From Chlamydiota bacterium (GTDB lineage: Bacteria; Auribacterota; UBA3054; B51-G9), in contig QMOL01000006.1 in assembly GCA_003648225.1 (NCBI GenBank), forward strand, positions 1 to 30,064: a DNA stretch of 30,064 nt, given 5' to 3'. The position numbers and the translations under genes were made by a program. The notes below the pieces were generated by a model, which searched no databases, had not been told where the DNA came from, and saw only the letters and a list, made by a program, of their open reading frames with translations. Positions within the stretch are counted from its first letter, which is position 1. Each line of letters begins with the position of its first letter. Shown in pieces: positions 1 to 8,287 of this stretch.

Positions 1-80
1 AAATAAGAGAAAAAATAAATTTCGACTTAAACAATTAAGTATTAATAGTTGAAGTCGGCAATAAAAATTTATTGTTAAAA

Positions 81-112
81 ATGGGGGGCTTAACAGCTCC
101 CCATTTTTTTTT
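81..112 (+). terminator. Rho-independent terminator of an upstream gene
   Basis: A 9-bp stem (81-89 pairing with 96-104, one G-U pair) closes a 6-base loop and is followed by a run of eight T (105-112). It is a classic intrinsic terminator for a plus-strand gene lying left of the window. Confidence 0.85.
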
Positions 113-144
113 GCAGGCAAAAACTAAAAATAACAATTCAGTAA

Positions 145-360
145 TATTACAGTCGTGTCGGGGATTTTTATATTAATTCCGGCGAATGTGATTTGAAAAA
201 TATAATATTAGCGCCGCACAGAAATCAAAAACTGAAATTTATTTTTGGAGCTCATGTAAAAAAAGCATCTTTAACGGCTGCTTATTCAAAAACGGGAACA
301 ATTATTGAAAACAATGCCGGTAAAGAATTGAAAGCGAAATATAACTATTTTGTAAAATAA
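145..360 (+). pseudogene. Start-less C-terminal coding remnant, family not recognised
   Basis: One plus-strand frame is open from after a stop at 142-144 to a TAA at 358-360, giving about 71 residues. Phrases such as NIILAPHRNQKLKFIFGAH and KTGTIIENNAGKELKAKYNY read like the end of a folded protein rather than random AT-rich sequence. There is no plausible ATG with a ribosome site, and a strong terminator (81-112) lies just upstream, so it cannot be the continuation of the gene that ends before that terminator. The likeliest reading is the decayed 3' end of a gene. I do not recognise the family. The alternative is a chance open frame. Confidence 0.35.
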
Positions 361-446
361 AGTTGCAAATATTTTTTCGGCGAAGTCTTAAATAATGTAA
401 TAGAAAATCATCAATAAAAATATTTCCTGCAAAAATCACTTGATTT

Positions 447-455
447 TGATATAAT
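447..455 (+). promoter_or_regulatory. Extended -10 promoter of the lamin-tail gene pair
   Basis: A perfect TGATATAAT extended -10 element lies about 55 bases before the start codon at 510. No good -35 hexamer is present at 16-18 bases, which is usual for extended -10 promoters. It would drive both downstream exoprotein genes. Confidence 0.55.
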
Positions 456-509
456 ACTAATATAAACACAAAAATTAGTTTTAATCTTAATAATTTAACG
501 GAGAAAAAA

Positions 510-2129
510 ATGAAGAAAATTACAATGCTGGTTTTAATAACTACTATTATGATCGCTGCAAACACTTATTCAGCTATGACTGTCGCACAAGCTCGCGCTC
601 AAGGGGCACACATTCCTGTTGAAGTCGGACCGGTTTATTTATCTACCACGAATGATCTCGGTGGCAGCGGCTACAGTATTTTCGCGCAGGATGAAACTGG
701 TGGAATTCAACTTTATGGACCAAGTTATATTATGCCTGATTTTATCGTAAGCAATAATCTTGTTCCAGGAGCTTGTCTTATTCTTTCCGGAACAAATAGT
801 TTTTATCAAAACGCCTACGAAATTTCTTATGTAGCAGTCGTAAATAATTATGGCGTCTCAAATGTTCCGGCAGTTACACCTATCGATATCGATACTTTAG
901 CAACAACTGCTCCTGCCCCCGCGCTTGAATCTTTAGAAGGAAAGTTAGTTGTGATTACAGGTGTTGATTTTCAGGAATCAGGAACTTTCTCAGGTGGCAA
1001 AACTTATACAATCTGGAAAAATGGAACTAATGGAAGCGTTCGTATCCAGGATGCAAATGACCACCTCGTAGGTTCAGCAATTCCTTACGGAAGCGATATT
1101 GCGATAACGGGAATTTTTTCAGTTTATGGTTCCAGCTATCAGATTTTACCACTTGAAATTATTGGTCCGACCCGCGATCCGTATCTTTGGGTTGAACCTT
1201 ATCCTGAATTGAATTTTGGTGTTGTATATCCTAATTATACAAGAACATTACAAGTTAATATTAGAAACGGTGGTGAAGCAAATAATTTAGATGTTTCAGG
1301 TTTTTCTTCCATTTCAGGTGATACGGCAAAATTTACACCGTCTTCAATTGCGGATTTTTCTCTCGCGCCAAAACAGGAAACTAATTTCAGCTTTACTTAT
1401 ACACCGGGTAGTGTTGGTGATATTACCAATTCTGTAATGTATCAGTTTAATACAACCGATCCTTCCAACACGGTGGTTAATTTCCCGATGTACGGTAAAT
1501 CATCAGCAACTCCGCCGCCAACACCGGCTGTTTGGATTAACGAAGTTGCATATAATGACCCGGGTGTTGATGACGAAGAATTTATCGAGCTTTGCGGCGT
1601 TGCCGGAACAGATATTACAGGTTGGAAAGTTCAACTTGTTAATGGCTTTGACGGAAGTAATTATTATGAATGGACTGTTGGAAATGAAATAGGAAACTTC
1701 GTTTTTACAAATGAATTGGGGGGCTTCGGCTTCTACGTCCTTGCAAGCAGTTCTTCCGGAGATGTACCGAACACTGATGAAACAATGGCAAGCGATATGC
1801 AAAACGGTGAAGATGATGCTGTTCGGATAACCAAACCGGACGGCACGCAAATACATTTCTTTGCTTACAACAGCAAATCTGCTATAGATTATGAATACGG
1901 TTTGCCTAACGATTTGACTCCTCTTGAAGATTCTACACTGGCAAGTAATTCATTATGCAAAGTTGGTACAGGAGTTGACGAACCGGATTTTGATTGGAAA
2001 ATCAAACTTCAGACTCCGGGAGAAATTAATGATGAGCAGGTTCTTCCGGAACCAATTGGAATAGGGATATTATTTCTTGGAATAGCGATGTTGTTAAAAA
2101 TTCGTGAAATTCGTGTCTATAAATTTTAA
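510..2129 (+). CDS. Secreted OB-fold-like/choice-of-anchor D/lamin-tail protein with PEP-CTERM-type tail
   Basis: This 539-residue exported protein starts at an ATG preceded by GGAG six bases upstream. Residues 1-22 form a signal peptide. Residues about 40-215 contain two OB-fold-like modules; the first has the phrase SIFAQDETGGIQLYG and the second starts at EGKLVVITGV. Residues about 225-330 resemble a choice-of-anchor D/ASH beta-sandwich (ELNFGVVYPN, then LAPKQETNFSFTYTPG). Residues about 340-510 form a lamin-tail domain (VWINEVAYNDPGVDDEEFIEL). The C-terminus has LPEP at 512-515, a hydrophobic helix and basic residues, as in PEP-CTERM sorting signals, so it is probably processed by an exosortase and displayed or released outside. 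No catalytic motif is visible. The next gene, also a lamin-tail protein, begins 25 bases downstream. A structural or adhesive role is an inference. Confidence 0.85.
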   Translation: MKKITMLVLITTIMIAANTYSAMTVAQARAQGAHIPVEVGPVYLSTTNDLGGSGYSIFAQDETGGIQLYGPSYIMPDFIVSNNLVPGACLILSGTNSFYQNAYEISYVAVVNNYGVSNVPAVTPIDIDTLATTAPAPALESLEGKLVVITGVDFQESGTFSGGKTYTIWKNGTNGSVRIQDANDHLVGSAIPYGSDIAITGIFSVYGSSYQILPLEIIGPTRDPYLWVEPYPELNFGVVYPNYTRTLQVNIRNGGEANNLDVSGFSSISGDTAKFTPSSIADFSLAPKQETNFSFTYTPGSVGDITNSVMYQFNTTDPSNTVVNFPMYGKSSATPPPTPAVWINEVAYNDPGVDDEEFIELCGVAGTDITGWKVQLVNGFDGSNYYEWTVGNEIGNFVFTNELGGFGFYVLASSSSGDVPNTDETMASDMQNGEDDAVRITKPDGTQIHFFAYNSKSAIDYEYGLPNDLTPLEDSTLASNSLCKVGTGVDEPDFDWKIKLQTPGEINDEQVLPEPIGIGILFLGIAMLLKIREIRVYKF

Positions 2130-2154
2130 CATGCGAATCAACCGTCGAAGTATC

Positions 2155-3882
2155 ATGAAAAAATTATTTTTAATATCACTTATAATTTTTATCGTCTCTA
2201 ATTCTTTCGCCGATATAGTCATTAACGAAATTATGTATAATCCGCCGGAATCCGGCACAGATACAAACGAATATATTGAAATATATAACTCCGGCGCGAT
2301 ATCTGTTTCCATGTCAAATTGGTATTTTGATGAAGGAGTAGTGTTTACTTTTCCGACTGACGCCGCTATTTCACCAAATGGTTATGTTGTCATTGCGGTA
2401 AAAACAAATATCTTATGGCAAACTTATCCTGTTTCACTTGCAAATGCAGATGAAGTGTATGAATGGCATAGTGGTGGTTTGAATAATACCGGAGAGGATA
2501 TTGATCTGAGAGATTCTGAATCTAATCAGATTGACTATGTTAATTATAAAAATACATCTCCGTGGCCGTCAATTCCAAGTGCATCCGCCGGACCTTCAAT
2601 TGAGCTTATAAATCCTTTGCTTGAAAATAATAATGGCTATAACTGGTTGAAAAGCACCAACGATTATCCAAGTGGAACTCCGGGCATTCAAAATACTGTT
2701 TACGCCCCTGTTTCACCGGCTAAAATTATTGTTAACGAAATTATGTATCATCCTCCCGGTTCGCAGGAAAGCGAATATATCGAACTTTATAATGCCGGAA
2801 CATCATCGGTTGACCTTCTCGGTTATTACTTCAGTGATGGAATTGATTATACTCAGTTAACATCCCACGTCATCGCGACAGGTGATTATGCAGTAATTTG
2901 TATGTACACTAATGCCGTGATCCCTTATTATCCTACTGCAATCGCGTCAAAATTCATCGGCGAATTTACTTCCAACGGCTGGGCAACAAACTCTTTTAAC
3001 GGTCTTAGCAATAATGGTGAAATGATTGAATTACGCGATAATCTCGGGCAGCTTGTTAACGCGGTGGAATACGATGATTCATATCCATGGCCGTCAAAAG
3101 CAGATGGACATGGTTCTTCTCTTGAACTTCGCGATCCGATACTCGATAACAACAAAGCAGTTTCCTGGCTTGCAAGTGACAACGAAGATGGTGGAACTCC
3201 GTCATATCAAAATTCCCGTTATGAAGACCCGCCTGAAGAAAAAGATTTCGAGTTTGTTGATGAAGATACTTATGTTAGCGCTTATGATCCGGATAAATCT
3301 CATGACGGCAGAACACTTTTAAATATTGAGTCGGAAGATTTAATGGCTTCACCCACAACTTCATACTATGCGAATACGTGGCTTAAATTTGACATGTACT
3401 CTGTTAAAACAAATTTTGACGCATTGTACGGCTCGGAATGGCAGGTTGACGGATTGGAATTACTGCTGCAGGAAAGCGCTAATTATTCCTGGATTTCTCC
3501 GGGAGCAATAGGTGTAAATTTTACACCTGATAATTCCTGGGACGACAATAATCTCGTTTATACAAATGAATTTTTATACACAAATAACTTGTTCTCCGTC
3601 GGCGCGTTTACATGTGAAGCGGTATTCGTTTCTCATACAATTAACCTTGATATCTCGCCAACTCAAATGACAGAAAATGTCGAACAGGGCGGTTTAGTTT
3701 CTTTCCGATTAACGGCGTTAACAACAAATACGGCAATGATTATAATTGGAAAAGGAAACGGAACTTATCCTGATCTCAAAGCACGATTGAGAGTAATCCC
3801 GATACCTGAACCTTTCTATTTGTTATTTATAATTTATCAATTATTAATTATTAATTTGTTCAGATTTAGATTTTCTAATTAA
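2155..3882 (+). CDS. Secreted protein with two lamin-tail domains, a DNRLRE-like domain and an atypical PEP tail
   Basis: The frame is open from a GTG at 2104, but the ATG at 2155 begins a clean signal peptide (MKKLFLISLIIFIVSNSFA), so I place the start there, giving 575 residues. Residues about 20-180 and 190-352 are two lamin-tail domains opening with DIVINEIMYNPP and KIIVNEIMYHPP, so they look like an internal duplication. Residues about 365-548 resemble the DNRLRE/CBM96-like beta-sandwich (TYVSAYDPDKSHDGRTLL, then NTWLKFDM). The tail from 549 is IPEPF plus a hydrophobic stretch with only two arginines near the end, a weak version of the PEP-CTERM pattern. It lies 25 bases after another lamin-tail gene and is probably co-transcribed. 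The ribosome site (GAAG) is weak. Its function is unknown beyond being extracellular. Confidence 0.82.
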   Translation: MKKLFLISLIIFIVSNSFADIVINEIMYNPPESGTDTNEYIEIYNSGAISVSMSNWYFDEGVVFTFPTDAAISPNGYVVIAVKTNILWQTYPVSLANADEVYEWHSGGLNNTGEDIDLRDSESNQIDYVNYKNTSPWPSIPSASAGPSIELINPLLENNNGYNWLKSTNDYPSGTPGIQNTVYAPVSPAKIIVNEIMYHPPGSQESEYIELYNAGTSSVDLLGYYFSDGIDYTQLTSHVIATGDYAVICMYTNAVIPYYPTAIASKFIGEFTSNGWATNSFNGLSNNGEMIELRDNLGQLVNAVEYDDSYPWPSKADGHGSSLELRDPILDNNKAVSWLASDNEDGGTPSYQNSRYEDPPEEKDFEFVDEDTYVSAYDPDKSHDGRTLLNIESEDLMASPTTSYYANTWLKFDMYSVKTNFDALYGSEWQVDGLELLLQESANYSWISPGAIGVNFTPDNSWDDNNLVYTNEFLYTNNLFSVGAFTCEAVFVSHTINLDISPTQMTENVEQGGLVSFRLTALTTNTAMIIIGKGNGTYPDLKARLRVIPIPEPFYLLFIIYQLLIINLFRFRFSN

Positions 3883-4265
3883 TGGCTTCTCGAAAAGATA
3901 TAATCTTAAAAGTTTGCCTGTAAGGCAGAGATGAAATAAGGCGGCGCCCTGTGTTGTAACATTCCGCCCTTTCATGGCTCCTTCAAACAAAAGGTTCTTA
4001 CATAGATAAGTTTGGTGTATAACCCTAAATAAAAGTTATTTTTGTTTATTAAAGTCCCGTTAGGGACGTAATATTTGTAGCAATAAAACTCTGCTTTTTA
4101 TATGTTCAAAACAATACCCAAAACTTTTTATTATTTTTTATCTATGCAAGAGCCAACAAAATTATTGCTTAATAATTTATGCTTTCCGCCTTTCCATTCG
4201 ATATTTATTGACAAATGAATCGTTAATACTTTTCGAGTAAGCTCTCTTTGGTCTGCTTCGTCCGT
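3883..4265. repeat. Gene-free stretch with clustered REP-like palindromes
   Basis: No credible gene is seen. At least three small inverted repeats are clustered here: TGCC/GGCA around TGTAA (3915-3927), GGCGG (3940-3944) pairing with CCGCC (3964-3968), and GTCCC/GGGAC around GTTA (4054-4067), which is followed by GTAATATTTGTAG. The last phrase resembles intergenic repeats I have the impression of seeing in other environmental bacteria, but I cannot confirm this. The remainder is AT-rich, and no clear terminator for either flanking gene is present. The two flanking genes are convergent. Confidence 0.5.
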
Positions 4266-5192
4266 TTAAAATCCAATCAACTGACATTCGAGCTTCGGAA
4301 CTATTCCATACTTTTCTTTTACTAACTCCCGCATTTTTTTTGCAAGATTAAGGATATCGGTTGAAGTTGCTGTTCCGTCATTTTCGATCATATTCGCGTG
4401 TTTTCTTGAAACATGTGCTCCACCGACAGACAATTCACCTTTTATTCCTAATTTATCGAGGTAATAAGCAATATGGATTTGTTTTTTGCCGTTAATTTCA
4501 AAATTAATTTCTTCAGGAGAAAAATTTTGAAAAAAACTGCCGCAGGTTCGTTCTGTAGGATAACGGTTTTCGCGGTGGCGAATTATTTCAATACTCCTGC
4601 CGCGTGCAATTGCGGTTTCTATTTCATCGACTTTTTTCAATTTAAAAACGGCGTCAAAAAGAATCCAATTTCCATCGTGCAATTTTGATTTGTCATAGCC
4701 GAAATCAAACCAGTCGCGGGAAACTTCAACAATTTCTCCCGTTGATTTATTTATAACTCTTGCGCTAATCAGAAAATCAGAAAGTAAAAATTCAAAATAA
4801 TGAATATTAATAAATACCGCGCCACCGATTGTGCCGGGAATCCCGCTGAATTCCTCAAAACCGGTTAAATTGCTGCTTAAGCAAAAACTTATGAAATCAT
4901 CGATTTTTGTTCCCGCGCCAGCGCGAGCGAGAACATTATTTTTATCTTTCTCCGCGAAAATTATTTCGCAACTTTTATTTGCCGGTTTTATGACCAGACC
5001 GTTAAAGCCGTCATCGCTCATCAAAATATTTGCTCCGCAGCCGAGCAGAAAGACTTCGCAGTTTTTTTGTTTAGCAAAATCGAGTGCGGATTTATAATCA
5101 TCGATTAAAACCGGTTCGGCGAAATATTTCGCCGCCCCTCCTGTTTCGAACCAGGTTTTATTATTTAGAGGTATATTTTCTTGAATTTCCAT
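4266..5192 (-). CDS. murB: UDP-N-acetylenolpyruvoylglucosamine reductase (MurB)
   Basis: MurB reduces UDP-GlcNAc-enolpyruvate to UDP-MurNAc with FAD and NADPH in the cytoplasm, the second committed step of peptidoglycan synthesis. The 308-residue length suits the shorter MurB types. Visible marks are the FAD-binding stretch LLGCGANILMSDDGFNGLVI (49-68), the loop GIPGTIGGA (117-125), the catalytic serine S219 in CGSFFQN, and the C-terminal glutamate in KLECQLIGF. The motif that usually reads Y-R-x-S is YDKS here (166-169), so an arginine that is normally conserved appears to be Asp. The gene is last in a minus-strand series after the phosphoglycerate-mutase-like gene, 165 bases away. No Shine-Dalgarno sequence is obvious. 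Confidence 0.92.
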   Translation of the reverse strand: MEIQENIPLNNKTWFETGGAAKYFAEPVLIDDYKSALDFAKQKNCEVFLLGCGANILMSDDGFNGLVIKPANKSCEIIFAEKDKNNVLARAGAGTKIDDFISFCLSSNLTGFEEFSGIPGTIGGAVFINIHYFEFLLSDFLISARVINKSTGEIVEVSRDWFDFGYDKSKLHDGNWILFDAVFKLKKVDEIETAIARGRSIEIIRHRENRYPTERTCGSFFQNFSPEEINFEINGKKQIHIAYYLDKLGIKGELSVGGAHVSRKHANMIENDGTATSTDILNLAKKMRELVKEKYGIVPKLECQLIGF

Positions 5193-5235
5193 AATATATC
5201 ACGAATATAATTTAATTACTCACTAATGATTTTTT

Positions 5236-5266
5236 AACCACGAATGAACACAAATGAACACGAATT
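5236..5266 (+). repeat. Dispersed repeat family A, copy 1
   Basis: The words AACCACGAATGAACAC, then AAATGAACACGAATT, match in reverse complement the segment 9601-9629, with about 26 of 29 positions identical. The copy lies in the AT-rich spacer (5193-5357) between murB and the gene upstream of it. The unit is internally repetitive, built from the 9-10-base word GAACACGAAT. Confidence 0.75.
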
Positions 5267-5357
5267 AATATTATTGTTTTGTTTTAATAGTTTTTAATGC
5301 TATTGATTTTTTTATTAATATATTATAAATGTTATTTTTTTGTTTTACTTTATTTTC

Positions 5358-6560
5358 TTATTTGTGGCTAAAAAGCATTTTTATAAATTCATCATTTTCG
5401 AGCAGTCCTGCGGAACCGTTTTTGCACGACTCTTCATCGAATTTCTTAACTTCATCCGACATTTTTTGCGGATTGTAAATTAAAAACGGTACCGCTTCGC
5501 GAGTGTGAATTCTTAACTTACACGGTGTGAAATGATCAGGTAAAATCGCGATTGTGACTTCATCATCTATACCCTCAAAACCGGTAAGTGTTCTTTCCAA
5601 AAGTCGTTTGTCAAAATATTCAATCGTCTTAATTTTTAAATCAATATCACCTTCGTGACCCGCTTCATCACTCGCCTCAACATGACAAAAAACGAAATCG
5701 TGATTTTTAAGCGCATCGACACACGCATCGGCTTTACCTTCGTAATTTGTGTTATAGAGTCCTGTTGCGCCTTCAACATTAATGATATCAAGTCCTGCAT
5801 ATTTACCGATACCTTTTATGAGGTCAACTGCGGAAATAACCGCGCCTGTTTTCCCATAAAGTTCGGCATAAGTTTTCATCTGCGGTTTTTTTCCGGGAGA
5901 CCAGGGCCAGATATAATTTGCTTTGTCTTTTGATTTCTCCATGCGGGAAACATTTACGGGATGATTTTCGAGTACAGCATTTGATTTTAAAATCAAATTA
6001 TTGAGAAAACCGTTTGTGTATTCATCACCGCTAATCAACATTTTTTTTATTTCTTCGCCTGGATGATCATGCGGCGGAGCACATTTTATTTTTTTTGAAA
6101 ACTTTTCGTCTTTAATAATCAGTAGATGGCGATAACTGACTCCGGGATAAAATTTAACTTTTTCCGAGCCGAGTTTTTGATTTAATTCATCAATTAAAAC
6201 CGCCGCTTCTTCACTTGAAATATGTCCCGCGCTATGATTTTTTATTTTCTCATCTTTAACACATATTAAATTACACCGCAAAGCAACTTCATCATCATGA
6301 ACCGGTATCTCCATACTTGCAGCTTCCAAAACGCCTCGTCCCTCAAAACATTTTTCCGGATTATAGCCAAGAACAGAAAGGTTTGCCACCGCGCTGCCTG
6401 TCGGCATATTTTCGGGAATGGTTTGAAACAAACCACAGATTCCTTTCGCGGCAAGAGCGTCGATATTCGGTTTTTGCGCGACCATAAGCGGAGTTTTCCC
6501 GCCGAGTTTTTCGAGAGGATAATCTGCCGAGCCGTCAATTAGGAAGATGATGAATTTCAT
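5358..6560 (-). CDS. Archaeal-type phosphoglycerate mutase family protein, proposed homoserine kinase
   Basis: This 400-residue protein of the alkaline phosphatase superfamily resembles 2,3-bisphosphoglycerate-independent phosphoglycerate mutase of the archaeal (ApgM) type. Motifs seen: the metal-binding Asp in FLIDGSAD (D9), the nucleophile serine in PTGSAVANLSVLGY (S56), FEGRGVLEAAS, IWPWSPG, ISAVDLIKGIG, EASDEAGHEGD and ILPDHFTPC, in the usual order. A bacterial subgroup of this family has been proposed, from gene neighbourhood, to be a homoserine kinase replacing ThrB. The position 117 bases downstream of threonine synthase on the same strand supports that role, which would supply O-phosphohomoserine to ThrC. 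A plain glycolytic mutase is the alternative. The start codon is followed upstream by a dispersed repeat (6565-6595). Confidence 0.85.
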   Translation of the reverse strand: MKFIIFLIDGSADYPLEKLGGKTPLMVAQKPNIDALAAKGICGLFQTIPENMPTGSAVANLSVLGYNPEKCFEGRGVLEAASMEIPVHDDEVALRCNLICVKDEKIKNHSAGHISSEEAAVLIDELNQKLGSEKVKFYPGVSYRHLLIIKDEKFSKKIKCAPPHDHPGEEIKKMLISGDEYTNGFLNNLILKSNAVLENHPVNVSRMEKSKDKANYIWPWSPGKKPQMKTYAELYGKTGAVISAVDLIKGIGKYAGLDIINVEGATGLYNTNYEGKADACVDALKNHDFVFCHVEASDEAGHEGDIDLKIKTIEYFDKRLLERTLTGFEGIDDEVTIAILPDHFTPCKLRIHTREAVPFLIYNPQKMSDEVKKFDEESCKNGSAGLLENDEFIKMLFSHK

Positions 6561-6564
6561 AAAT

Positions 6565-6700
6565 TAGTTTGTAGTTCGTAGATAGTAGTTGGTAGATTTT
6601 TTTAGTATAATCTTCCGTACTAATTTTCAAATTTTGAAGGACTCATATTTTTATTGTAAATTACATAAAACGACCAACTACGAACTACTAACTATGAACT
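6565..6700. repeat. Foldback repeat (family B arms) between thrC and the homoserine kinase candidate
   Basis: The left arm 6565-6594 and the right arm 6671-6700 are inverted copies of a roughly 30-base word built from TAGTTCGTAGTTGGT, matching at about 24 of 30 positions. The arms enclose about 76 AT-rich bases. The right arm contains the thrC stop codon and its last codons. A related word occurs at 19205-19236. Confidence 0.7.
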
Positions 6701-8018
6701 TTTTAAAAGTTTCATAATCACAAGCCATTTTTTCGTAGTTCTCTTCTTTTTCCATCGCCTCTCTCATCGATTCGGGTAATGGAGGGTCAATATTTATTAC
6801 TTCACGAATTACTTCCGGGAATTTTGCCGGATCGGCTGTTTCAACACAAACAACAGGTGTTGAATCAGATGTTTCAGCAATGTAATTCTTCATCGCTTTT
6901 AATCCTACCGCGCCATGCGGTTCAACGATCACGCCGTATTTTTTGTAGATAGATTTAATTTCCTGTTTAGTTTCTTCATCGGAAACTGAATAGCAATTCA
7001 TATCGCGGTGTATTTTTTCCATATCGGGCATTTTTTTAATACTGCCTTTTTCGTCCATAATCCCGCCGTACAGAGCGATGAGTCGTGACAAATTACTTGG
7101 ATGTCCGACGTTCATCGCATTAGAAATGCAATTTTTAGATGGTTCTATTTTTTCATAGAGTTGTGTTTTAAAGAAGTTCGCTACTTCATCATTTTCATTA
7201 ACAGCAACGATGAATTTTTTAATAGGAACACCCATTTTTTTCGCGATAAGTCCTCCCATCAGATTACCGAAATTACCGGATGGAATGCAAACATTAATTT
7301 CTTTATCAAGTTTTAAATACGCGTAAACATAATAAACAATCTGCGGCATTAATCTCGCGAAATTAATCGAATTCGCCGAACTTAAATTTAAGCCGGTAAG
7401 GTCGGTATCAACAAACGCGTCTTTCACAAGCGCCTGGCAATCATCAAACTTTCCATCAATAGCAACAACGGAAATGTTATCGCCGAGGGTGGTCATTAAT
7501 TTCCTTTGTCTGTCAGTAATCTCTTTTTCCGGGAAAAGAACTATCAGTTTTATACTTTCGCATCCATGGAACGCGTTTGCCACCGCACTGCCTGTATCGC
7601 CTGAAGTAGCGGTAAGAATGAGTAATTTTTTATTTTCCTGTTCGAGGAAGAGTTCCATTAATCGTGCCATTGCTCTTGCGGCGAAATCTTTAAATGCGGC
7701 GGTTGGTCCTTTATCGAGTCGCATAATGGAAATATTGTCAGCGATTTTTTCTATTGGCACCGGGAAATCATAAGCATCATCGCAGATTTTTTTTAATTCG
7801 TCATCTGAGACAAAGTTACTGAGGAATTTTTTTAATATTGCGAAAGCTATTTCAGGATAATCGGCATTTTTAAGTTCCGCGAGTTCTTTTTCAGTTAAAG
7901 CCGGAATTTTATCGGGCATATAAAGACCTTTGTCTTCCGCGAGTCCTTTAAGGACAGCTTCTTTAACATTCACATTTTTCGCGATTAAATTAGTGCTATA
8001 AAATTTTATTTCTTGCAT
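6678..8018 (-). CDS. thrC: Threonine synthase
   Basis: This PLP enzyme converts O-phosphohomoserine to threonine in the cytoplasm. It is 446 residues long, within the usual range for the family. The N-terminal domain begins with FYSTNLIAKNVNVKEAVLKG. The PLP lysine is K110 in KGPTAAFKDFAAR, the phosphate-binding region is TATSGDTGSAVANA (136-149), and IPSGNFGNLMGG is also typical. It follows the 73-residue orphan by 8 bases and precedes the phosphoglycerate-mutase-like homoserine kinase candidate, so two consecutive threonine steps are probably encoded together. The last residues (IVSSS) and the TAG stop lie inside a dispersed repeat arm (6671-6700), so the natural end of the gene seems to have been replaced. 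Confidence 0.95.
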   Translation of the reverse strand: MQEIKFYSTNLIAKNVNVKEAVLKGLAEDKGLYMPDKIPALTEKELAELKNADYPEIAFAILKKFLSNFVSDDELKKICDDAYDFPVPIEKIADNISIMRLDKGPTAAFKDFAARAMARLMELFLEQENKKLLILTATSGDTGSAVANAFHGCESIKLIVLFPEKEITDRQRKLMTTLGDNISVVAIDGKFDDCQALVKDAFVDTDLTGLNLSSANSINFARLMPQIVYYVYAYLKLDKEINVCIPSGNFGNLMGGLIAKKMGVPIKKFIVAVNENDEVANFFKTQLYEKIEPSKNCISNAMNVGHPSNLSRLIALYGGIMDEKGSIKKMPDMEKIHRDMNCYSVSDEETKQEIKSIYKKYGVIVEPHGAVGLKAMKNYIAETSDSTPVVCVETADPAKFPEVIREVINIDPPLPESMREAMEKEENYEKMACDYETFKKFIVSSS

Positions 8019-8026
8019 TTTTAGAT

Positions 8027-8248
8027 TTATTTTAGTTTTTCGGAGATCTGGTTGATTTCTCCTGAATCAAGTTCTTTCGCGAAATCAGGGTCGATCTCCG
8101 CGATAGCTTGTTTTATGGCATCCTGTGAGCCATCCGCTTCTTTAATCTGTTTAACTTCAAAGGGCATTAGATCGATTTTTTTACCATTATCTTTAATAAT
8201 AGAACAAATCCCTGTTTCCGGACATAGCTGTATATTTAAATCACTCAT
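8027..8248 (-). CDS. Small protein of unknown function heading the thrC unit
   Basis: This 73-residue protein begins MSDLNIQLCPETGICSIIKD. An ATG two codons upstream (8254) is also in frame, but GGAG at 8256-8259 lies seven bases from the ATG at 8248 and only one base from the other, so 8248 is the better start. The protein is acidic, with no signal peptide or membrane segment. It has two cysteines five residues apart (LCPETGICS), then a probable helical C-terminal half (VKQIKEADGSQDAIKQAIAE). The stop is 8 bases before thrC, implying co-transcription. I do not recognise a family. A regulatory or accessory role to threonine synthesis would be a guess. Confidence 0.75.
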   Translation of the reverse strand: MSDLNIQLCPETGICSIIKDNGKKIDLMPFEVKQIKEADGSQDAIKQAIAEIDPDFAKELDSGEINQISEKLK

Positions 8249-8255
8249 TTTCATT

Positions 8256-8259
8256 CTCC
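8256..8259 (-). promoter_or_regulatory. Ribosome binding site that fixes the start of the 73-residue gene
   Basis: GGAG on the minus strand is seven bases before the ATG at 8248 and one base before the upstream ATG at 8254. Normal spacing favours the shorter product. Confidence 0.7.
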
Positions 8260-8287
8260 ATTATTGTTAAGTTTAATAATATATTAT

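Noticed and set aside
2104..2154. GTG start giving the second lamin-tail protein 17 extra residues
   Set aside because: It overlaps the previous gene and would place charged residues before a clean signal peptide that begins at 2155.
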